From: Parvibaculum sp039680535 | GTDB lineage: Bacteria; Pseudomonadota; Alphaproteobacteria; Parvibaculales; Parvibaculaceae | NCBI RefSeq assembly: GCF_039680535.1 | Contig: NZ_JBDKSS010000014.1 | Coordinates: 186,001 to 250,000, forward strand | DNA length: 64,000 nucleotides | Reading direction: 5' to 3' | Shown: in pieces, positions 45,419 through 53,352 of the stretch | Layout: the number at the start of each line of letters is the position of its first letter | Position numbering within the stretch: the stretch's first letter is position 1 | Notes under the pieces: generated by a model | Told to the model about the DNA's origin: nothing | What the model saw: only the letters and a program-made list of their open reading frames with translations | The model's database searches: none | Program-made: the position numbers and the translations under genes

Positions 45419-45915
45419 TACCCGCGTTCCCGCATCACGCGAGCCTTGTCGCGCTCCCAGCTACGCTGCTTTTCGGTTTCCCGCTTGTCGGCGAGCTTCT
45501 TGCCCTGCGCGAGACCGATTTCCACCTTCACGCGGCCCTTGTCGTTAAAATACATCTTCAACGGAACAAGCGTCATGCCCTGTCGCAGCACGGCCTGCGA
45601 GAGCTTGTCGATCTCGCGCCGATGCAGCAACAGCTTACGGGGCCGCCGCGTCTCGTGGTTGAACTGATGCGCCTGCAGGTAGACGGGAATATAGGCGTTG
45701 ACGAGCATGATCTCGCCCTGCTTCGTCGCCTGCGCATAGGCCTCGTTGAGGCTGCCCTGCCCGACGCGGAGCGATTTCACCTCGGTGCCCTTCAGCTCGA
45801 CGCCGGCTTCAAAGACGTCGGAGATCGAGTAGTTGAAACGCGCCTTGCGGTTGTCGGCAATGATCTTCCGGCCGTCTCCCAGCTTTTTCTTTGCGCCGCC
45901 GCTCTTCGATGACAT
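45418..45915 (-). CDS. smpB: SsrA-binding protein
   Basis: SmpB binds tmRNA and rescues stalled ribosomes. The 165-residue protein has ADNRKARFNYSISDVFEAGVELKGTEVKSLR, LVNAYIPVYLQAH and RKLLLHRREIDKLSQ, with a basic C-terminal tail ending KARVMRERG. No ssrA gene is visible in the window. It is 20 bases downstream of dapA on the same strand, a conserved alphaproteobacterial pairing. Confidence 0.97.
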   Translation of the reverse strand: MSSKSGGAKKKLGDGRKIIADNRKARFNYSISDVFEAGVELKGTEVKSLRVGQGSLNEAYAQATKQGEIMLVNAYIPVYLQAHQFNHETRRPRKLLLHRREIDKLSQAVLRQGMTLVPLKMYFNDKGRVKVEIGLAQGKKLADKRETEKQRSWERDKARVMRERG

Positions 45916-45935
45916 GGGCTCTCGGTTTCAGATAC

Positions 45936-46811
45936 TCAGTTGATGAGGCCGGCATGACGCATGGCGCCACGGACCTTCTCGCGCGTCGGTTCGGTCACCG
46001 GCACCAGCGGCAGGCGCAGCTCGTCGCGGCAAAGGCCAAGCAGGCTCGCCGCGTACTTGATCGGGCCGGGGCTCGGCTCGATGAAAAGGTTGTGGTGAAG
46101 CGGCATGAGCTTGTCGTGAATCTCCAGCGCCTTCTTGTAATCGCCGGAGAGCGACGCGTTCTGGAACTCCGCGCAGAGCTTCGGCGCGATGTTCGCCGTC
46201 ACCGAGATGCAGCCCTGCCCGCCATGCGCGTTGAAGCCCAGCGCCGTTCCATCCTCGCCGGAAAGCTGGATGAAGTCGGGGCCCATGGCCTGACGCTGAA
46301 GGCTCGCGCGGGCGAGGTTCGCGGTCGCATCCTTCACGCCGACGATATTCTTCAGCTCGAAGAGGCGCGTCATGGTCTCGACGCTGATGTCGACAATGGT
46401 GCGGCCCGGGATGTTGTAGAGAATGATGGGCAGGTCGACCGCATCGTTCAGCGCCTTGAAATGCTGATAGAGGCCCTCCTGCGACGGCTTGTTGTAATAG
46501 CCCGTCACGCAGAGCGCGCCATCGGCGCCGACCTTCCTGGCGTGATGCATCAGCTCCAGCGCTTCGGCCGTGTTGTTCGAGCCGGCGCCAGCGATGACCG
46601 GAACGCGCTTCTTCGTCACTTCGACGCAGATCTCGACGACCTTGCGATGTTCTTCATGGGAAAGCGTCGGCGACTCGCCCGTGGTCCCGCAGGGAACGAG
46701 CCCATGCGTACCCTCGGCGATCTGCCATTCAACCAGTTTGGCGAACGCGTCCTCATCCACCTTGCCGTCCCTGAACGGGGTGATGAGAGCGACGTACGAT
46801 CCCTTGAACAT
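45936..46811 (-). CDS. dapA: 4-hydroxy-tetrahydrodipicolinate synthase
   Basis: DapA condenses aspartate semialdehyde and pyruvate, the first committed step to diaminopimelate and lysine. From the ATG at 46811 the product is 291 residues: MFKGSYVALITPF, GTTGESPTLSHEEH, the catalytic Tyr in CVTGYYNKPSQEG and Schiff-base Lys in NIVGVKDATAN. The frame extends 63 codons upstream, but that extension is not family-like. It is divergent from the lytic transglycosylase gene. Confidence 0.96.
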   Translation of the reverse strand: MFKGSYVALITPFRDGKVDEDAFAKLVEWQIAEGTHGLVPCGTTGESPTLSHEEHRKVVEICVEVTKKRVPVIAGAGSNNTAEALELMHHARKVGADGALCVTGYYNKPSQEGLYQHFKALNDAVDLPIILYNIPGRTIVDISVETMTRLFELKNIVGVKDATANLARASLQRQAMGPDFIQLSGEDGTALGFNAHGGQGCISVTANIAPKLCAEFQNASLSGDYKKALEIHDKLMPLHHNLFIEPSPGPIKYAASLLGLCRDELRLPLVPVTEPTREKVRGAMRHAGLIN

Positions 46812-47048
46812 GTTCCTCAAGCTCCAAAGCCCCGCATTTCCGGGGACGCCCGCCTTCCGGGCGGCGCGCACGATAACCATAACCCACGGGCGCGGCAAGA
46901 AATCCGCCGAAATCGGCAAGCGATGCGACTTGCGGCCCATTGCCCCGCTTGTTACCACAACGCTAATGTCAATGAACGATAAACCGGCGCCGAATCGCAA
47001 AAAGCCGGCTGTCGTCGAAGGGGTCGATGGCGTTCCTCCGGGGGGACG

Positions 47049-49562
47049 ATGCGGCCGGAATTCATGAACTGGAACGAGTCATTGTCGGCTCCTGAGCGCG
47101 ATCGAAGGCCGAACCGGGCAAAACCCCGAAGGTCGCCGCGCGTCGCGCACCTCCTGATCCTGATGCTCGGCGCCTGCCTCGCCTTTGGCCCCGCAAGCTT
47201 CGCCGCGGCCGAAACCTCCGCCACGACGCCCCACAAGACGACCTCCAAAGCTCATACGAAGAAGCCTGCCGAAAAGGCCGCCAGCAAGGCCAAGACGGCG
47301 AGCAAGAAGAGCACCGCCAAAAAGTCTGCCAAGAAGACCGCGTCCAAGAAAACTGCGAAGAGCAAGACCGCGGCAAAAAAGCCGACGCCCAAGCGCCATC
47401 TCGCGGTGGTGAGCTCAACCCTGCTCACCAAGGCCGACCTCGCCGCCTTGAACGACGCCTATGCCGAAGCCGATCGAGGCAACTGGCCGGAAGCCATGCG
47501 CCATGCCGGCCGGATCGCCGATCCGACGGCGGCGAAACTCGTTCTGTGGTCTCGCCTCGTTGCGCAGGATTCGGGCGCCACTCTGGCCGAGATCGTCGCT
47601 TTCCAGCAGCAGAACCCCGACTGGCCCCGTCAGGCGCTCCTGTCCCGCCGCGCCGAAGAGGCGCTTCTCGCCTTTTCGATGAGCGATCAGGATGTGCTCA
47701 ACTGGTTTGGCGATCACCCGCCCGTGACCGGCGAAGGCCGCCTGCGTTATGGCAAGGCCCTCGCCGCGAATGGCCGTAACGACGAAGCGCGAGAGTGGAT
47801 TCAGCGCGCCTGGGTGGAGAACGATTTCACCCTCGCCCGCCAGAAGGAAATCCTGAGCGGCTTCCGCCCCTATCTCACCGCCGCCACCCACAAGGCGCGG
47901 CTGGACCGGCTGCTTTTCGACGAGCGCAGCGCCGATGCCCGGGCCACCGCGGCACTGATCGGCGCGGATGCGCAGAAGCTCGCCGACGCGCGCATCAAGC
48001 TCATGACGCGCTCGACGCTCGCACCCGGCGCCCTATCGAGCCTGCCCTCGTCGCTCAGATCGGACCCCGGCCTCATCTACGACCAGATCCGTTATGAACG
48101 CCGCCAGGGCAATGACGAGAAGACGGTCACGCTGGTCATGACGGCGCCAAGCGCGCCCCACGCCATGGTCGACGCGGACGCCTGGTGGATCGAGCGCAAG
48201 ATTGCCGCGCGCAAGGCGCTCGCCGTCGGGCAGTACAAGCAGGCCTATCAGATCGTTTCCCAGCACGGGCTGAAGACCGGCGCCGACTTCGCCGAAGCGG
48301 AATTCATGTCGGGCTGGATCGCACTCCAGTATCTGAACAATGCGAACACTGCACTTTCCCATTTCGCGCGCCTCAACGACGCCGTGTCGACGCCGATCAG
48401 CAAGGCGCGCGCGGAATACTGGTGCGGCCGCGCGGCGGAAGCCGCTCGCGACAAGACCGTCGCGGAGCTCTACTACCGCAAGGCGTCCACCTATCCGACG
48501 ACGTTCTACGGCCAGCTTGGCACCGCCGCCCTCGCGGGCATGAACGGCGGAACGGCGCGTCTGCACCTGCCGAAAGACCCGGCGCCAACCGCTGGCGCCA
48601 AGGCATCCTTCGAGAAGCTCGAACTCGTCCATGCGACCAAGGTGCTGCACGATCTCGGCCGCACCGACCAGATGTGGAGCTTCATGCTTCACCTCGCCGA
48701 CATTCTCGATGATCGCGGCGAACTTGCGGAGCTTTCCGACCTCGCGCTCAAATATGACGAGCCGAAGCTGGCGCTGCGCATCGCGAAGGCCGCCGCGCAG
48801 CGCAACATCGTCCTGCCGCAGCGGGCCTATCCGGTCGCTCGCATGCCGGAATACCGCGTGAAGGGCCCGACAGTCGAAAAGGCGCTGGTCTATGGGCTTT
48901 CGCGTCAGGAAAGCGAATTCGACGCAGGCGTCGTCAGCCCCGCAGGCGCGCGCGGCCTGATGCAGCTCATGCCGGGCACGGCAAAGCTCGTCGCAAAGCA
49001 GATCAAGGTTCCCTATTCGGCCGATCGCCTCACCAGCGACCCGTCCTATAACGCCATGCTCGGCTCGGCGCATCTCGGCGACCTCATCGAGAACTATTCG
49101 GGTTCCTACATCATGAGCGTCGCGGCCTATAATGCCGGCGGCTCTCGCGTGGGAGAATGGGTCGATCAGTTCGGCGATCCGCGCTCGGGCACCGTCGATC
49201 CCATCGACTGGATCGAGAACATCCCCTTCTCCGAAACGCGCAACTACGTTCAGCGCGTGATGGAGAACACCGAGATTTACAGAACGCGTCTCACCGGCCA
49301 GCCGGGCAAGATTCGCCTCGAAGAGGATTTGCGTCGGCGTAACGGCGGCCCCATTCCCGTCATCGCGAAGACGCCGCCTGCCGACGGCGGCGACATGGCG
49401 CTTTCTCCCTCGCTCGCGCTGCCGTCGACCGCCATGGCGCCGGTCGCGGACGACGAAGACAGGCCCGCCGACGCCAAGCCGGTGAAAGAGGCCGTGGCTG
49501 ACGCCGACACCGCCCCGACGCCCAGGCCCATCGCGCCCAATCGGACGCATTCGAAGCAATGA
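47049..49562 (+). CDS. Soluble lytic murein transglycosylase with a Lys/Ala-rich N-terminal linker
   Basis: This 837-residue periplasmic enzyme cleaves peptidoglycan glycan strands. After a long basic N-region and a signal peptide (about residues 32-54, AHLLILMLGACLAFG), there is a stretch (about 60-115) made almost entirely of Lys, Ala, Ser and Thr, reading like a histone-H1 tail. A helical superhelix follows, then the SLT domain with catalytic Glu621 in LSRQESEFDAG, SPAGARGLMQLMPGTAKLV and SVAAYNAGGSRV. A second unstructured Ala/Pro/Asp-rich tail ends the protein. Most Slt proteins lack the Lys-rich block. The downstream hydrolase overlaps by four bases. Confidence 0.93.
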   Translation: MRPEFMNWNESLSAPERDRRPNRAKPRRSPRVAHLLILMLGACLAFGPASFAAAETSATTPHKTTSKAHTKKPAEKAASKAKTASKKSTAKKSAKKTASKKTAKSKTAAKKPTPKRHLAVVSSTLLTKADLAALNDAYAEADRGNWPEAMRHAGRIADPTAAKLVLWSRLVAQDSGATLAEIVAFQQQNPDWPRQALLSRRAEEALLAFSMSDQDVLNWFGDHPPVTGEGRLRYGKALAANGRNDEAREWIQRAWVENDFTLARQKEILSGFRPYLTAATHKARLDRLLFDERSADARATAALIGADAQKLADARIKLMTRSTLAPGALSSLPSSLRSDPGLIYDQIRYERRQGNDEKTVTLVMTAPSAPHAMVDADAWWIERKIAARKALAVGQYKQAYQIVSQHGLKTGADFAEAEFMSGWIALQYLNNANTALSHFARLNDAVSTPISKARAEYWCGRAAEAARDKTVAELYYRKASTYPTTFYGQLGTAALAGMNGGTARLHLPKDPAPTAGAKASFEKLELVHATKVLHDLGRTDQMWSFMLHLADILDDRGELAELSDLALKYDEPKLALRIAKAAAQRNIVLPQRAYPVARMPEYRVKGPTVEKALVYGLSRQESEFDAGVVSPAGARGLMQLMPGTAKLVAKQIKVPYSADRLTSDPSYNAMLGSAHLGDLIENYSGSYIMSVAAYNAGGSRVGEWVDQFGDPRSGTVDPIDWIENIPFSETRNYVQRVMENTEIYRTRLTGQPGKIRLEEDLRRRNGGPIPVIAKTPPADGGDMALSPSLALPSTAMAPVADDEDRPADAKPVKEAVADADTAPTPRPIAPNRTHSKQ

Positions 49563-50428
49563 CGGCACAGCCCTACCGCGAACTGTTCTATACGACGCAG
49601 GACGGGCTGCGCCTGTTCGCGCGCGACTATGGCACCCGCGCATCGCGGGCGACGCCGGTTATCTGCCTTCCGGGCCTCACCCGCACCTCGCGCGATTTCG
49701 AAGCCTTCGCCGAACGCCTCTCGGCGACGCGGCGCGTCCTCTGCGCCGATCTGCGCGGACGCGGCCGCTCGCAATATTGCGAGAGCTGGACGGACTACAC
49801 GCCCGCCCATGAGATGCTCGATACTTTCGACCTGATGGGGGCAGCCGGCATTCACCGCGCCGTATTCGTCGGGACGTCGCGCGGCGGCATCGTCACCATG
49901 CTTATGGCGGCGCAGCGGCCCAACGCGATTGCCGGCGTGATCTTCAACGATATCGGCCCCGAGATCGACATTGCCGGCCTTAAACGCATCGCGGGTTACG
50001 CCGGTATCGGCGAGGCCCCGCCCGACTGGACCGAGGCGGCGTTCCGGCTGCGCATGGCGAATGAGCGCGAGTTTCCCAACCTCACCAGCGAGCAATGGTA
50101 CGCCTATGCGCGGCGCACCTTCGCCGAGGAGAACGGCGCGCCGAAGATCGATTACGACGCCAGGATCGGCACGGCGCTGCGCAAGGGGCTCGAAGCAGCG
50201 AATGGCGCGCTTCCCGACATGTGGGCGCAGTTCAAGGCTGTGAACCATGTGCCGGCGCTCGTCATCCGCGGCGAGAACTCGGACATCCTTTCAGCCGAGA
50301 CCGTGATGCGCATGGAGGCCGGCCATCCCGACCTCGTGAGCGTCACCGTCAAGGATCGCGGCCATGTTCCCTTCCTCGACGAGCCCGAGGCGGTCGCCGC
50401 TCTCGACGCATTTTTCGAGCGCATCTGA
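49559..50428 (+). CDS. Alpha/beta hydrolase
   Basis: The 289-residue protein has an alpha/beta-hydrolase fold. The nucleophile is in VFVGTSRGGIVTMLMA, the oxyanion region is around CLPGLTRTSRDFEAF, and the catalytic His is in KDRGHVPFLDEPEAV. The substrate is unknown. It overlaps the transglycosylase stop (ATGA) and so belongs to its transcript. Its end abuts the end of the converging methyltransferase gene. Confidence 0.92.
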   Translation: MTAQPYRELFYTTQDGLRLFARDYGTRASRATPVICLPGLTRTSRDFEAFAERLSATRRVLCADLRGRGRSQYCESWTDYTPAHEMLDTFDLMGAAGIHRAVFVGTSRGGIVTMLMAAQRPNAIAGVIFNDIGPEIDIAGLKRIAGYAGIGEAPPDWTEAAFRLRMANEREFPNLTSEQWYAYARRTFAEENGAPKIDYDARIGTALRKGLEAANGALPDMWAQFKAVNHVPALVIRGENSDILSAETVMRMEAGHPDLVSVTVKDRGHVPFLDEPEAVAALDAFFERI

Positions 50429-51133
50429 CTAGCCCTTCCTGATGCGCAGCATGCGGGTCGCGCCGCGCTGGAATTCGAAGGGGACCGGAACGAGTTCAGC
50501 AAATAGCCCCGCCTCCTCCAGCGCCTCCATGACGACCGGTAGATGGCTCGACGGGCGCCCGTCGAGATTGATGAGCGGAAATATCCGCACCTCCCGGGCG
50601 ACCCGCGCGAGTTCCTTCATCGCGGCCACATGAAAGGCCGCATCGAGATCGTCGCCATATAGAAAAAGCAGATGCGAGCAGAGCGCCGTTTGAAACGCGT
50701 CGTTTCCGAACGGCAATGCGGGCAAGGAAGCGGGCACGTATCTCTCCCGGCCCCGAACCTCGAAGTCGGCAAGAAAAATGTCGAGCGCCTCGCGCCTGAT
50801 CCTCTCGATCCGTTCAGGCGATCCATATCGCTTCCAGTTGAAGCGATATTGCGCAACGCGCAGGCCCGCCATCATGTCATTGCGGGTTTCCTCGAAGCGA
50901 TGCCGGATGGCGGCGCCGCTCGCCGCATAAATCGGATCGCAAGCCAGAACCTCAATCCCATGCCCGGCCGCTTCCGCCGCGAAAGACGCGGGCCCTCCGC
51001 CCACATCGAGAACAGCGCCTTCCAGCGGCAGATCGGCGAGCGCAAAGAACTCCGCATACTCGTCGTAACGCCGCCCCCAGGGCACGATGCCCTGCAGGTC
51101 AAATTCCTTTCGTATTGCTGCTTCCTTGAACAT
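50429..51133 (-). CDS. Class I SAM-dependent methyltransferase of unknown substrate
   Basis: The 234-residue protein has the class I SAM fold: EGAVLDVGGGPASFAAEAAGHG (motif I), VLACDPIYAAS, then LPALPFGNDAFQTALCSHLLFLYGD and AAMKELARVAREVRIFPLI. No substrate domain can be recognised and there is no signal peptide. It stands alone on the minus strand with its end touching the converging hydrolase gene. Directly upstream on the same strand is a complete-looking tryptophan attenuator (promoter, leader peptide, terminator). Expression should therefore rise when charged tRNA-Trp falls. Nothing in the sequence connects it to tryptophan synthesis; the substrate could be anything from a small molecule to a tRNA or protein. 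Confidence 0.85.
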   Translation of the reverse strand: MFKEAAIRKEFDLQGIVPWGRRYDEYAEFFALADLPLEGAVLDVGGGPASFAAEAAGHGIEVLACDPIYAASGAAIRHRFEETRNDMMAGLRVAQYRFNWKRYGSPERIERIRREALDIFLADFEVRGRERYVPASLPALPFGNDAFQTALCSHLLFLYGDDLDAAFHVAAMKELARVAREVRIFPLINLDGRPSSHLPVVMEALEEAGLFAELVPVPFEFQRGATRMLRIRKG

Positions 51134-51192
51134 CCTGCGCTCCGTAATGGCGCCGGCGGCTGCCCCTGAAGGCGCCTTCCATCCGATTACGG

Positions 51193-51262
51193 AAACAAAA
51201 AGGCCGCCTCCAAATGGGGCGGCCGATCCGGCAGGTCGATAGACGACATGACTGGGCCACCC
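51193..51262 (-). terminator. Attenuator: terminator and competing antiterminator RNA structures
   Basis: On the minus strand GGCCGCC (51218-51224) and GGCGGCC (51202-51208) form a 7-base-pair terminator stem followed by TTTTTGTTT. An upstream segment GGGTGGCC (51255-51262) can instead pair with GGCCGCCC (51217-51224), sequestering the 5' arm of the terminator with one G-U pair. That same segment can also pair with CCACC (51267-51271) inside the leader-peptide coding region. The three alternative pairings follow the 1:2, 2:3, 3:4 pattern of trp attenuators. Confidence 0.82.
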
Positions 51263-51263
51263 T

Positions 51264-51308
51264 TCAGGTGGTCCACCAGGCCTTGTTGCAAAGGAACATG
51301 CGCGTCAT
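51264..51308 (-). CDS. Tryptophan leader peptide
   Basis: A 14-codon frame reads MTRMFLCNKAWWTT and stops just before the attenuator stem. Trp codons 11 and 12 are tandem TGG TGG. It is preceded by GAGGA with an 8-base spacer, a good Shine-Dalgarno. E. coli TrpL is also 14 residues, with tandem Trp at 10-11. Ribosome stalling at the Trp codons would free the downstream antiterminator arm. This is far too short for automatic gene finders. It lies between the TRIC gene and the methyltransferase. Confidence 0.82.
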   Translation of the reverse strand: MTRMFLCNKAWWTT

Positions 51309-51345
51309 CGTTTCATCCTCGCCCGGCAAATCCGGGATTGGCGGC

Positions 51346-51374
51346 AATCTACTCCTGCTCGACGGCCTTGCCAA
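51346..51374 (-). promoter_or_regulatory. Promoter of the leader-peptide/methyltransferase unit
   Basis: TTGGCA (51369-51374) and TAGATT (51346-51351) are spaced 17 bases apart, a good sigma70-like promoter. Predicted start is near 51339, about 31 bases before the leader ATG. A CCCGG-CAAAT-CCGGG hairpin (51322-51336) lies near the 5' end. The -35 box is only 11 bases past the end of the TRIC gene. Confidence 0.65.
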
Positions 51375-51385
51375 GCACAGGCACC

Positions 51386-52018
51386 TTACTCAGGTTCGCT
51401 CGGCTCGATCCTGAATGTCGGGATCGACCAGCGCATGGCGAGCGCCGCGAGGCGGATGGCCAGCACGGTCACCATCGAAGTCCACAGGTTGACCGAGGCG
51501 GGAAGGTCGAATTCGCGCAGGACAACGAAGAGCGCAGCGCCGACCAGCGCGGCCAGGGCGTAGACCTCACGTTTCAGGATGATGGGGGTCCGGTTCGCCA
51601 GCACGTCGCGGATCAGGCCGCCGAAAACGCCCGTAACGACACCCATGATTACGGCGACGGGCCCCGATATACCCATGTCGAGCGCCTTGCGCGTTCCCAA
51701 TATCGCGAAGACGGCGAGACCGATGGCGTCGGCGATCAGCATGGGTCGGCGGACATCAATCCCCCACTTCATGAGGGGAATTGTGGCCAGCGCAAATACG
51801 GATGCCACGACTACGTACCATGACGACACAATCCAGAATACTGGCGTCGCGCCCAGCATCATGTCGCGGATGGTGCCCCCGCCCACGGCCACGATCACGC
51901 CGAGGACCACCACGCCGAACCAGTCCATTTCGCGTTCGCCAGCCACAAGCGCGCCGGACACGGCGAAGGCGGCGACACCGATAAACTGAAGAAACGCCAG
52001 CAAATTGATAGCAAGCAC
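51386..52018 (-). CDS. Trimeric intracellular cation channel (TRIC/YadS) family protein
   Basis: The 210-residue protein has seven hydrophobic segments in two homologous halves, with the conserved glycine-rich GGGTIRDMMLG in the first and FGGLIRDVLANRTPIIL in the second. This is the signature of the bacterial TRIC/YadS family, which forms cation-selective channels. It is followed by the trp attenuator unit on the same strand. Confidence 0.92.
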   Translation of the reverse strand: MLAINLLAFLQFIGVAAFAVSGALVAGEREMDWFGVVVLGVIVAVGGGTIRDMMLGATPVFWIVSSWYVVVASVFALATIPLMKWGIDVRRPMLIADAIGLAVFAILGTRKALDMGISGPVAVIMGVVTGVFGGLIRDVLANRTPIILKREVYALAALVGAALFVVLREFDLPASVNLWTSMVTVLAIRLAALAMRWSIPTFRIEPSEPE

Positions 52019-52049
52019 GACCTTTTTCCTCCGCTGACGCTACTGCCCC

Positions 52050-52095
52050 TTGCTAGCCGGCAATCCTACCATTAGTAAAATCGGCAGACTTACTA
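52050..52095 (+). promoter_or_regulatory. Candidate promoter and overlapping inverted repeat upstream of the efflux genes
   Basis: TTGCTA (52050-52055) and TAGTAA (52073-52078) are spaced 17 bases apart. The -10 element is also the left arm of an inverted repeat, TAGTAA and TTACTA (52090-52095), separated by 11 bases. A perfect CCATATATGG palindrome lies at 52118-52127. The arrangement suggests a repressor site covering the promoter, but no regulator gene is adjacent. Confidence 0.5.
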
Positions 52096-52204
52096 TTCTA
52101 AAAGCGGGGCCGATCACCCATATATGGCCATTCCGCCCCCGCCTCGCACGCGCAGTCCTCTATCCCGTCCGTAACCTTAGCTTAAATCGCACCTGGAGAA
52201 GCCC

Positions 52205-53338
52205 ATGATGACCAGACGCATGGCAATCATGCTCGCCATAGTCGGCGCCATTCTTGGCCTGTTCATCGCCTACAAGCTCTTCATGGGCATGATGACCAAG
52301 AAGTTCATGGCTTCCATGGGCAACAAGGCCGAGACGGTCGCCGCAATGACCGTGACCCCGCAGAACTGGGAACCGACGATCAGCGCGGTCGGCAGCCTGC
52401 GCGCGGTTCGCGGCACGGATATCGCCCCCCAGCTCGCGGGCGTGGTGGCCTCCATTCCCTTCAAGTCCGGCGACGACGTGAAGGAGGGCGACGTGCTTCT
52501 TCAGCTTGCCGACGAAGACGACGTGGCGAACCTGAACGCGCTCAAGGCTTCTGCCGAGCTCGCGCGCATTACCTATGAGCGCAACAAGGAACTCGTCCGC
52601 ACGCGCGCCGTCAGCCAGGCCGCGCTTGACAACGCAATCGCCGCCTACAAGAGCGCAATGGCCCAGGTCGCCGCTCAGCAGGCTCTCGTCAACAAGAAGC
52701 AGATCAAGGCGCCCTTCGCGGGCCGCGTTGGTATCCGCCTTGTCGATGTCGGCCAGTACCTCACGGCCGGCACCAAGGTCACGACCCTCCAGGCGCTCGA
52801 CCCGATCTTCTTCGACTTCTCGATTCCGCAGCAGTCGGTCCACCTCGTCAAACCTGGCCAGAAGATCACTCTCACGACCAATGCCTTCCCGGGTGAAGCC
52901 TTCACCGGGCAGGTTTCGGCCATCGACCCCAAGCTCGACGTCGAGACGCGCAACGTGGCGGTGCGCGCGGAACTGCCCAATCCTCAGGCGAAGCTCCTGC
53001 CGGGCATGTTCGGCACCGTGAAGATCGTCACCGGCGAGCCCGAGAAGGTTTTCGCCCTGCCGCAGACGGCGATCACGTTCAATCCCTATGGCCAGTCGAT
53101 CTTCATCGTGAAGAAGGGCGAGCCGGGAGCGGACGGCAAGCCCGTGCTGACCGCCGACCAGACCTTCATCACCACCGGCGAGACGCGTGGCGACCTGATT
53201 GCCGTGCTCAAGGGTGTGAAGGAAGGCGACATGGTGGTGACCTCCGGCCAGATCAAGCTGAAGAACGGCTCGCATATCGCCATCAGCGACAGCGTGAAGC
53301 TGCCGAACGACACGTCGCCGAAAGTACAGGACCGCTAA
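52205..53338 (+). CDS. RND efflux periplasmic adaptor (membrane fusion protein)
   Basis: The 377-residue protein has an N-terminal hydrophobic anchor (about residues 5-30) without a lipobox. The body is typical of RND adaptors: the lipoyl half motif SLRAVRGTDIAPQLAGVVASI, a helical hairpin, and KQIKAPFAGRVGIRLVDVGQYL. A conserved PGMFGTVKI and a beta-barrel follow. It joins the inner-membrane pump to an outer-membrane channel. The RND pump gene starts 14 bases after its stop. No outer-membrane TolC-like gene is nearby. Confidence 0.95.
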   Translation: MMTRRMAIMLAIVGAILGLFIAYKLFMGMMTKKFMASMGNKAETVAAMTVTPQNWEPTISAVGSLRAVRGTDIAPQLAGVVASIPFKSGDDVKEGDVLLQLADEDDVANLNALKASAELARITYERNKELVRTRAVSQAALDNAIAAYKSAMAQVAAQQALVNKKQIKAPFAGRVGIRLVDVGQYLTAGTKVTTLQALDPIFFDFSIPQQSVHLVKPGQKITLTTNAFPGEAFTGQVSAIDPKLDVETRNVAVRAELPNPQAKLLPGMFGTVKIVTGEPEKVFALPQTAITFNPYGQSIFIVKKGEPGADGKPVLTADQTFITTGETRGDLIAVLKGVKEGDMVVTSGQIKLKNGSHIAISDSVKLPNDTSPKVQDR

Positions 53339-53352
53339 GGTCGGAGTAAGCC

